Assembly (NCBI RefSeq): GCF_001078055.1
Contig: NZ_CP010777.1
Coordinates: forward strand, 394,408-458,407
Direction: 5' to 3'
Length of the DNA stretch: 64,000 bases
DNA from: Rufibacter radiotolerans
GTDB taxonomy: Bacteria; Bacteroidota; Bacteroidia; Cytophagales; Hymenobacteraceae
The notes under the pieces were generated by a model. The model had not been told where the DNA came from, searched no databases, and was given only the letters and a program-made list of their open reading frames with translations. Each line of letters opens with the position of its first letter. Positions within the stretch are counted from its first letter, which is position 1. Position numbers and translations under genes: made by a program. Of the stretch, positions 58,564 to 64,000 are shown piece after piece.

Positions 58564-58968
58564 TTATTGGCCCAGGTTCAGGAGAAGGTCAAATTCCTCT
58601 GGCGTTAGGGGCATAACCGATAAGCGTGACTGGCGCAGCAAGGCGATATTCTGTAAACGGTCATCTTTCTTGATCTGGTCCAGGGTCACGGGCCGGGCAA
58701 AGGGTTGCTCGGGTTCCAGGGTGACCGCTACCCAACGCGGGTCATCGGCTGAAGGATCTGGATACGCCTCCTGGCTCACTCGGGCTATGCCCATGATGGC
58801 CTTCTCTGAAACACTGTGGTAATACAGCACCAGGTCATTGGCCTGCATTTTCTGTAAGTTGTTTCGGGCCTGATAGTTACGGACACCGTCCCAAGTGGTT
58901 TTGCCGTCGCGGGTTAAGTCAGTCCAGGCGTATTTTTCAGGTTCAGTTTTTACGAGCCAATAGTTCAT
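58564..58968 (-). CDS. EVE domain protein (PUA-like)
   Basis: 134 residues from the ATG at 58968 (MNYWLVKTEPEKYAWTDL); the 12 upstream codons look non-coding. A single EVE domain of normal length: WDGVRNYQARNNLQKMQAND, LVLYYHSVSEKAIMGIARV, DDPRWVAVTLEPEQPFARPV, LRQSRLSVMPLTPEEFDLLL. EVE domains share the YTH/PUA fold and can bind modified bases in DNA or RNA; stand-alone bacterial versions have no settled role. It lies 57 bases upstream of the exported propeller-like gene and about 70 bases downstream of a small lipoprotein gene. Confidence 0.93.
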   Translation of the reverse strand: MNYWLVKTEPEKYAWTDLTRDGKTTWDGVRNYQARNNLQKMQANDLVLYYHSVSEKAIMGIARVSQEAYPDPSADDPRWVAVTLEPEQPFARPVTLDQIKKDDRLQNIALLRQSRLSVMPLTPEEFDLLLNLGQ

Positions 58969-59037
58969 ATACGGGTAAAACGCAGCGCAGGTCCATGGGA
59001 GCAAGGCTGTAAAATGGTTAGGTAAAAGGAAAGCGGT

Positions 59038-59433
59038 TTAAGGAAGGTCTCTCTTCAGGCGAAGCCTGATGACTTCTTCTGAAACGGAGACAATCTCCAG
59101 GGTTTCTGGTTGGTGTTTTGGGTTATCAAACTGCACGTGGATCTCGTTTTTCCCGTGGGCTTTCCAGCGGCCCGGCTGTTCTTCCAGGCCGTCTGTGGGG
59201 GCAATGCCGTAGCGCACAAAAGTACCGTTCTCCTGCATAGAAAAACCGGTACGGCCTCTGGAGGGCGGGAAGTCAAAGGTATTGGGCCGGTAAGACCGTA
59301 CCTCCGCGGAGTCTTCCTCATAGGAGTGCAGCCACGTTTTGCCGTAGACCGCAGAAGGTAAGTTAGCCGAAGACCCGCATTTTGCCGCCGCCAGAATAAG
59401 GACCACCAGGCCCAGCCAGAAATAGTGTTTCAT
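59038..59433 (-). CDS. Small putative lipoprotein of unknown function
   Basis: 131 residues from the ATG at 59433. N-terminus MKHYFWLGLVVLILAAAK followed by CGSS is a plausible lipoprotein signal (lipobox AAKC is weak). The rest contains beta-strand-like segments (TGFSMQENGTFVRYGIAP, PGRWKAHGKNEIHVQF, LEIVSVSEEVIRLRLKRD), the pattern of a small lipocalin-like or DUF-type barrel; not recognised with confidence. Upstream lies the densest repeat region of the window. Probably envelope-located. Confidence 0.7.
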   Translation of the reverse strand: MKHYFWLGLVVLILAAAKCGSSANLPSAVYGKTWLHSYEEDSAEVRSYRPNTFDFPPSRGRTGFSMQENGTFVRYGIAPTDGLEEQPGRWKAHGKNEIHVQFDNPKHQPETLEIVSVSEEVIRLRLKRDLP

Positions 59434-59533
59434 GGGTTGTAAGAAGTGCTTCTGCATTCACTCAAAAGCAATCTAGGCCCAATATACAAAAAAGTGTCTT
59501 GACTTCAGAGGGTTCTCCCGTCCATCTGGTTTT

Positions 59534-59572
59534 TGTGTTTTAGGGTCATTTTGCGGAAAACGGGCTGGAACC
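59534..59572. repeat. Intergenic palindrome copy 25
   Basis: GTGTTTTAGGGTCATTTTGC, then GGAAAACGGGCTGGAACCG. Degenerate, but spacing and loop fit the family. First of a run of five repeat or structured elements in the 59458-60235 spacer. Confidence 0.6.
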
Positions 59573-59602
59573 GGAAAAACTTATGCGGCTTTGAATAAAC
59601 CA

Positions 59603-59772
59603 ACTGGCGCGAGTCTTCAGACTCGTGACGAAGGATGAAGTGAGTCTTCAGACTCACGGGGGCCAGGATCGGAAATGTTTGTGTTTAGGAATGCGTGGCA
59701 TCGCTGCCGCAGCGAGGGTAGTCCGGAGACTACCCAGTATCCCAAGTCACGATTCTGAAGACTCGCGCCAGT
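59603..59772. repeat. 170-bp multi-hairpin element with 27-bp inverted ends
   Basis: The ends 59603-59629 (ACTGGCGCGAGTCTTCAG...) and 59746-59772 are inverted copies with 26 of 27 matches. Inside are two GAGTCTTCAGACTC palindromes (59611-59624, 59640-59657), a TCGCTG-CCG-CAGCGA hairpin (59701-59715) and a perfect GGGTAGTC-CGGA-GACTACCC hairpin (59716-59735). It has no coding capacity and no obvious target-site duplication. It resembles a MITE or REP-type element; an RNA role is possible. Confidence 0.85.
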
Positions 59773-59790
59773 GCCTCTTATTCTATTTTC

Positions 59791-59840
59791 TCTCCTGTGT
59801 AAACACCCCCTTCGCCCCCCTCAAGGGGGGAGTCTGCGGT
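59791..59840. repeat. G/C-rich repeat family A, copy 2
   Basis: TCTCCTGTGTAAACACCCCC then a CCCCCCTCAAGGGGGG hairpin and AGTCTGCGG. Reverse-complement relative of 12887-12936. Confidence 0.8.
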
Positions 59841-59851
59841 GAAGAGGCGGG

Positions 59852-59895
59852 ACAGCGTTTTGAGCCTGTTTTCCAGAAAACTGCTCTAAAACGCA
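59852..59895. repeat. Intergenic palindrome copy 26
   Basis: CAGCGTTTTGAGCCTGTTTT, loop CCAG, AAAACTGCTCTAAAACGC. The left arm is canonical with right-arm changes. Confidence 0.8.
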
Positions 59896-59945
59896 GAAAC
59901 ACAATTATCACTGAATTACCACGCATTTCCCGATTCCAGTCTTTA

Positions 59946-60062
59946 CTCCGAGCGCCTCGCTTGTGGCCCTGTAATAACTTTAGCTAAGAGCGATAAGCAA
60001 AGATAGGCCGCAAGGGCAGTGCGAGGGGGAAAGACGGGGCCCCGCGGCCGTGAGCGCTCGGA
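59946..60062. other. Structured intergenic element upstream of the PolX/PHP gene
   Basis: The ends CTCCGAGCGC (59946-59955) and GCGCTCGGAG (60053-60062) are exactly complementary. A second imperfect pairing of CTCGCTTGTGGCCCT with AGGGCAGTGCGAG (about 59956-59970 with 60013-60026) nests inside, and GGGGCCCC (60037-60044) is self-complementary. GC-rich in an AT-richer spacer and non-coding. It could be a repeat, a small RNA or a leader structure; only nesting of stems is shown. Confidence 0.5.
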
Positions 60063-60235
60063 GGGAACCAATGCAACAACAAAGCATAAGGACTCAGGCA
60101 ACAGCGGCCAATCCAAGGCGAAAGCAATATGCGTGCACGCCAGCGAAAAGCAAATTCTTTATCCTTAAATTAGCTAATCCCTTAAAACCGTCTTAATCGC
60201 TTATCCCATACCCAGCAATCACACAACTCAAAAGG

Positions 60236-61984
60236 ATGTTCTTATCTTTGTTCAAACCACAATCCCAACCCACCGTGGAGAACAAAGACCTCATCCGTAT
60301 GTTCCGGCTAACGGCTTCCTTGATGGAGCTGCATGACGAGAACCCGTTTAAAATAAGATCCTATACCAATGCCATAGCGGTGCTGGAGCGCCTGGAATCG
60401 CCCATTCACCAGATGAGCCAGGCCCAGTTGGAGAAGCTGGACGGCATTGGCAAAGGCATGGCCGCTAAAATCATGGAAGCCATCCAGGCTGGAAGCCACG
60501 CTGACCTGAACCGACTGCTGGAATCCACCCCCGAGGGCGTGGTGCAGATGCTCAACATCAAGGGCATCGGGCCAAAGAAAATACGCACCATCTGGAAAGA
60601 CCTGGGCGTGGAAACGTCAGAGGGTTTGCGCGAGGCTTGTGAGAAAAATGAATTGTCTAAACTGAAAGGCTTCGGGGCCAAAACCCAGGAGACTATTCTG
60701 CAGGCGTTGCAATACTCAGACGCCAGCAAAGGAAAGTTGCTTTGGGCCGAGGCCGAGCCCCTGGCGCTGGATTTGCTCTCTTTCCTGAAAAACAGGCCCG
60801 AAACGGTATCTGCTGAACTGGTGGGAGACATGCGCCGCAACCTGGAAATCATTGACACGCTGCAATACCTCATCAGCCTGAAGGACGACGCTAATTGGCC
60901 CAGTTTCTTGCAGGAGTTGCCTGGGATAGCGCCGGTAGAAGCCTTTTCCGGGCCGTTTGTGTGGCGCGGTCAATTAACAGAAACCGGTCTTAAGTTGGAG
61001 ATACGGCTGGTGCCGGAACGCCGCTTTGCCAACCAGGTGTTGCTGTACTCGGCGCCCCCGCAGTGGCTCACGCAACCTTTGAACCCCACCGGCGATACCC
61101 TTATGGCCGAGGCCTACGGCGAGCCCGCTGCCTCTGAGGAGGAAATCTTTGCCCGGGTCAACCTGCCGTTCATTGCCCCGGAGCTACGCGAAAGCGGGCG
61201 CGTGCTGGAACTGGCCCAGGAAAACAAGCTGCCCACCCTGCTGCAGGACAAGGACCTCAAAGGCATTCTGCACAACCACAGCACCTACTCAGACGGCGCG
61301 CATACGCTGGAGCAGATGGCGGTGCATTGCAAGCAACTGGGCTATGAGTACCTGGGCATTTGTGATCACTCCAAATCGGCGTTCTATGCCAACGGGTTGC
61401 AGGAGTTCAGGGTACAGGCGCAGCAAAAGGAGATTGACCAACTTAACCAGCAGCTGGGGCCGTTCCGGATTTTCAAAGGGATTGAGTCTGATATTTTAGC
61501 CGATGGCTCCCTGGATTATGACCCGCAGGTATTGGCCTCTTTTGACTTCATTGTGGCCTCCATCCACAGCAACCTGAAAATGGACATCGTGAAAGCGACC
61601 GATCGCCTGGTGACTGCCATCCATAACCCGTACACTACTATTCTGGGCCACCCTACAGGCCGGTTGCTGCTGCGCCGCGAAGGCTACCCCATTGACCATA
61701 AAGTCATGATTGATGCCTGCGCCGCCAATGGGGTAATCATAGAAATAAACGCCAATCCCCGCCGCCTGGACCTGGACTGGCGCTGGGTGGAATATGCCCT
61801 CAGCCAGAACGTGCTGCTCAGCGTGAACCCAGATGCCCACAGTATGCGCGGCTATGAAGACATGCGCTACGGCGTGCTGGTAGGGCGAAAAGGCGGCCTA
61901 ACCGCCGATATGACCTTCAATGCCAAAAGCCGGGACGAGGTGGCCACCTATTTCGCGGAGCGGAAGAAGGCAAAGGGGATATAG
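60236..61984 (+). CDS. PolX-like/PHP-domain protein (polymerase motif degenerate)
   Basis: 582 residues. Residues about 15-165 are helix-hairpin-helix units (LMELHDENPFKIRSYTNAIA, LEKLDGIGKGMAAKIMEAI, LLNIKGIGPKKIR-like, LKGFGAKTQETILQAL). Residues about 170-310 correspond to the family-X polymerase palm, but the catalytic GSxRRxxExxxDxD motif reads VGDMRRNLEIIDTLQYL, so the Asp pair is lost. Residues about 340-575 are a complete PHP phosphoesterase domain: LHNHSTYSDGAH, LGICDHSKSAFYANGL, KGIESDILADGSLDY, SIHSNLKM, GHPTGRLL and NPDAHSM. Likely a DNA-repair nuclease without polymerase activity. The start may instead be the GTG at 60275. Confidence 0.88.
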   Translation: MFLSLFKPQSQPTVENKDLIRMFRLTASLMELHDENPFKIRSYTNAIAVLERLESPIHQMSQAQLEKLDGIGKGMAAKIMEAIQAGSHADLNRLLESTPEGVVQMLNIKGIGPKKIRTIWKDLGVETSEGLREACEKNELSKLKGFGAKTQETILQALQYSDASKGKLLWAEAEPLALDLLSFLKNRPETVSAELVGDMRRNLEIIDTLQYLISLKDDANWPSFLQELPGIAPVEAFSGPFVWRGQLTETGLKLEIRLVPERRFANQVLLYSAPPQWLTQPLNPTGDTLMAEAYGEPAASEEEIFARVNLPFIAPELRESGRVLELAQENKLPTLLQDKDLKGILHNHSTYSDGAHTLEQMAVHCKQLGYEYLGICDHSKSAFYANGLQEFRVQAQQKEIDQLNQQLGPFRIFKGIESDILADGSLDYDPQVLASFDFIVASIHSNLKMDIVKATDRLVTAIHNPYTTILGHPTGRLLLRREGYPIDHKVMIDACAANGVIIEINANPRRLDLDWRWVEYALSQNVLLSVNPDAHSMRGYEDMRYGVLVGRKGGLTADMTFNAKSRDEVATYFAERKKAKGI

Positions 61985-62020
61985 ACCTCTGCCTTTTTCA
62001 TTCTACTTCACCTCAAAAGT

Positions 62021-62066
62021 AAAAGGCCTGGTCCGAGCTATTATCGCTCGGACCAGGCCTTTTTTT
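62021..62066. terminator. Two-way terminator between PolX/PHP and DUF983 genes
   Basis: AAAAGGCCTGGTCCGAGC, loop TATTATC, GCTCGGACCAGGCCTTTTTTT. An 18-bp stem with A/T flanks, between convergent genes. Confidence 0.93.
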
Positions 62067-62094
62067 CTTAATCAGCTTGAAGCCGAAAACTTTG

Positions 62095-62499
62095 TTAATG
62101 CCCCCTTGCCTGTGGGTTCTGGGCGGCCAAAGGGTCATAGCTAATAAAAATATTGATCCAGATGGCCCGGGAAAGCTTAAAGATGGCCGGCATGAACAAT
62201 ACCAAGGACAACAGCAAGGCTCCCATGAACATCCAAAGGGTTAGTTCCTCTGAGAACAGCATCATAAGCCCTACAATGGCCAGGGTAGGCCCAGCGGTAA
62301 GGCCATAGCTAATAAACATGGCACCGTAGTAATAGCCGGGTTCCGGCTCATACACCTGCTGGCATACGGGGCAGTGATCCAACATTTTGGACATTTTACT
62401 ATACCCTAGCAGACTGTTATTCTCAAACAAATCTCCCTCATGACAGCGGGGGCATTTCAATTTAGCAATGCTGTATAGTTTTGAGCCTTTTCCTAACAT
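62095..62499 (-). CDS. DUF983 membrane protein
   Basis: 134 residues. The N-terminal zinc ribbon has two Cys pairs (LKCPRCHEGDLF and HCPVCQQVYEPEPG), followed by two membrane helices (MFISYGLTAGPTLAIVGLMM and LWMFMGALLLSLVLFMPAIF). This is the complete DUF983 layout. The family is common in Bacteroidota and alpha-proteobacteria and has no established function; a role near cytochrome oxidase assembly has been suggested by gene context elsewhere, which is not seen here. A full -7 element lies about 69 bases upstream of the ATG. Confidence 0.92.
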   Translation of the reverse strand: MLGKGSKLYSIAKLKCPRCHEGDLFENNSLLGYSKMSKMLDHCPVCQQVYEPEPGYYYGAMFISYGLTAGPTLAIVGLMMLFSEELTLWMFMGALLLSLVLFMPAIFKLSRAIWINIFISYDPLAAQNPQARGH

Positions 62500-62567
62500 T
62501 GGTTTATGGCGTTGGTCAAACGGTTAAAAAATAGGGCCTGACTGTCAAGCAGCAGGACATCTACAGA

Positions 62568-62575
62568 CAAAGGTA
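62568..62575 (-). promoter_or_regulatory. -7 promoter element for the DUF983 gene
   Basis: CAAAGGTA on the plus strand (TACCTTTG coding), full TAnnTTTG match, 69 bases before the ATG. Confidence 0.5.
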
Positions 62576-62627
62576 CATTTATGCCCCGCCCAGCCTTTCA
62601 TACGATTACGTAAAATTGTTACAAGAA

Positions 62628-62670
62628 TATGTTTTAGGGTCATTTTTCAGAAAACAGGCCTAAAATGCAT
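62628..62670. repeat. Intergenic palindrome copy 27
   Basis: TATGTTTTAGGGTCATTTTT, loop CA, GAAAACAGGCCTAAAATGCA. The right arm is canonical; the left shares TAGGGTCATTTT with copy 25, so these two may be a subtype. Confidence 0.75.
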
Positions 62671-63082
62671 GGCTTAACCTAATGCAGCGCAGGAAGCCGG
62701 TAGAGAAGAGTCTGTCAGGCGGCGCTTGAGTGCAGAAAGAGGAAAGGGCATCTTGTGGGCTGGGGCAGAAAAATCAAAGGCTCCCAAATTGCGATCTATA
62801 AATATAGTTCCAGAGGGGAAGGTAACCTGTCTCTCCAAAAATATCTCTTTCATAAAAAACTGCCATAGGTAACTGTAATAAAAGCAAGGGTTTGGCTACT
62901 AACGCTTGTGAGCCGGTGCCTGATGGAGGTTTTCAAAGAAGACTTTTATTCAGCTTTCTTCAAAGAAGCCTTTTGCCTGGTCTCGTTTTCATAATTGATT
63001 TTAAGCCAACCCCTCCATTGCCTAAAATCACGCACGCAGCGCAGTTTTACCCTTTTAGATATTTTTCAAAATTAAATCCAGT
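62671..63082. other. Intergenic region upstream of the secreted M16 peptidase
   Basis: About 410 bases with no convincing gene. It must hold the promoter of the M16 gene; TAGATATTTTT (from about 63056) is AT-rich, but no full TAnnTTTG with a TTG partner was found. No hairpin of note. Confidence 0.5.
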
Positions 63083-64000
63083 ATGTTTTCAAAGAAGCAT
63101 CTTTTGGTTGCGGCAGCAACGGCATTGCTCTCTTCTACGGCTGTGCAAGCACAGAAAGTAGAATACACAGAGTATGATTTACCTAATGGTCTGCATGTGA
63201 TCCTGCACCAGGACAAAAGCGCCCCTGTGGTGGCGGTGTCTGTGATGTACCACGTTGGCTCTAAAAATGAGTCATTGAACCGTTCGGGCTTTGCCCACTT
63301 CTTTGAGCACCTGCTGTTTGAAGGGTCGCAGAACATCAAGCGCGGCGAGTTTATGAAACTGGTGTCCAGCAACGGGGGCCAGAACAACGCCAACACCTCG
63401 CATGACCGCACCTTTTACTATGAGGTATTTCCTAGCAACCAGTTAAAGCTGGGCTTGTGGCTGGAGAGCGAGCGCATGCTGCACCCTGTCATCAATGAGA
63501 TTGGCGTGAAAACCCAGAACGAGGTGGTGAAAGAGGAGAAGCGCATGCGCATTGACAACCAGCCGTACGGCCAGTTCAGCAATGAGATCTTCAAGCGCCT
63601 GTTCACCAAGCACCCGTACCGCTGGCAGCCCATCGGGTCCATGGCCGACTTGGATGCCGCCAAGCTGGAGGAGTTTCAGGCCTTCTTTAAGAAGTTCTAC
63701 GTGCCTAACAACGCGGTCCTTTCCATTGCCGGCGACATTGACATTGCCCAGACCAAGGAACTGGTGAATGCCTACTTCAGTGCTGTGCCCAAGGGTGCCC
63801 CGGTTGAATACAAGAAAATAGAGGAGGCTCCGCTTGCTAAAATGGTGGTGGACACGGTGTATGACGCCAACATCCAGATTCCGGCCATTATGTCGGCGTA
63901 CCGGGTGCCGGGCATGCCAGACAAAGACTCCAAAACCATGCAGATGATCTCGTCTATTTTGTCCAGCGGCGCTAGTTCCAAGCTGTACAAGAAGATGGTG
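63083..64000 (+). CDS. Secreted M16 family zinc peptidase (3' end beyond window)
   Basis: 306 codons from the ATG at 63083, still open at the window edge. A signal peptide (MFSKKHLLVAAATALLSSTA... VQAQ) precedes a classical M16 N-terminal unit: LPNGLHVILHQDKSAPVVAV, zinc motif HFFEHLLFEG near residue 75, NNANTSHDRTFYYEV, and distal Glu region QNEVVKEEKRMRID. The start of the M16C partner domain follows (NIQIPAIMSAYRVPG). Unlike the M16 gene at 42.9-44.1 kb it is exported. It probably belongs to the two-gene, processing-protease-like periplasmic M16 type; its partner may lie to the right. Confidence 0.93.
   Translation, partial: MFSKKHLLVAAATALLSSTAVQAQKVEYTEYDLPNGLHVILHQDKSAPVVAVSVMYHVGSKNESLNRSGFAHFFEHLLFEGSQNIKRGEFMKLVSSNGGQNNANTSHDRTFYYEVFPSNQLKLGLWLESERMLHPVINEIGVKTQNEVVKEEKRMRIDNQPYGQFSNEIFKRLFTKHPYRWQPIGSMADLDAAKLEEFQAFFKKFYVPNNAVLSIAGDIDIAQTKELVNAYFSAVPKGAPVEYKKIEEAPLAKMVVDTVYDANIQIPAIMSAYRVPGMPDKDSKTMQMISSILSSGASSKLYKKMV

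Noticed and set aside
59625..59987. 120-codon plus-strand open frame in the repeat-rich spacer
   Set aside because: Crosses the multi-hairpin element, a G/C repeat and a palindrome; an artefact of GC-rich repeats.
60782..60806. Right half of the palindrome (CCTGAAAAACAGGCCCGAAA) inside the PolX/PHP gene
   Set aside because: No complementary left arm, and the encoded FLKNRPETV fits the position in the family; judged coincidental.
62892..63161. 89-codon plus-strand open frame before the last M16 gene
   Set aside because: Overlaps the M16 signal peptide in another frame and has no family features.

Overview
The window looks like a chromosomal segment of a Bacteroidota bacterium, most likely a Cytophagales/Hymenobacteraceae member (Rufibacter/Pontibacter-like). 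Grounds seen here: a type IX secretion C-terminal sorting domain, a BlaI + M56/TonB-fusion sensor pair, lipoproteins with Bacteroidota-style lipoboxes, an S16 protein with a long acidic tail, an LptD-like protein, tetrahydropterin genes, and repeated TAnnTTTG (-7) promoter elements with no consistent Shine-Dalgarno. The genus assignment is inference. Base composition is mid-GC, with AT-rich patches at 1-500, 6.9-7.2 kb and 23.8-24.4 kb. No rRNA, tRNA, CRISPR, phage, insertion sequence or plasmid function was found.

Layout. 0-6.2 kb: a surface-polysaccharide neighbourhood with the tail of an unknown gene, two paralogous polysaccharide-lyase-like exported proteins, a T9SS-secreted propeller-like protein and a polyprenyl-phosphate sugar transferase. 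Then 1.5 kb without a convincing gene. 7.7-19.4 kb: mostly minus-strand housekeeping (YfcH-like epimerase, PTPS + folE, pirin, HAD phosphatase, YdeI-like protein, pgi, a degenerate pyrophosphatase-like lipoprotein, an M1 peptidase). 19.5-23.6 kb: two tandem secreted M20 amidohydrolases and an ATP-grasp protein. 23.8-28 kb: an AT-rich orphan, an SDR, and rpsP-rimM-trmD-rplS. 28-38.4 kb: envelope and lipid genes (sulfatase/EptA-like, DUF418, desaturase, RluA, panB, lptD, divergent amidase + MlaD). 38.5-47.3 kb: MCC-type acyl-CoA carboxylase, SirB1-like protein, alaA, M16 peptidase, DUF2254 and DUF421 proteins, a glycosyltransferase. 47.4-54.9 kb: a BlaI/M56 antirepressor operon, S8 protease, Xaa-Pro aminopeptidase, TolC. 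55-64 kb: pyrR-pyrB, exported unknowns, EVE protein, PolX/PHP protein, DUF983, and the start of a secreted M16 peptidase.

The most striking non-gene signal is a family of about 27 short palindromes, roughly one per 2.4 kb. Their arms are near GTTTTGAGCCTGTTTT and AAAACAGGCTCAAAAC around a 3-4 nt loop, and they occur only between genes. Outer bases differ between copies but stay complementary within well-preserved copies. Some close convergent genes like terminators; others lie just upstream of start codons. At least five other intergenic repeat or structured types accompany them, including three intergenic spacers bounded by inverted AT-rich arms (two carry a palindrome inside) and a 170-bp multi-hairpin element with 27-bp inverted ends. 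A well-resolved regulatory site is the BlaI-family promoter at 47.4 kb, where two dyads overlie a TTG-N19-TAnnTTTG promoter. Several proteins appear to keep a fold while losing a catalytic centre (pyrophosphatase-like lipoprotein, PolX palm).
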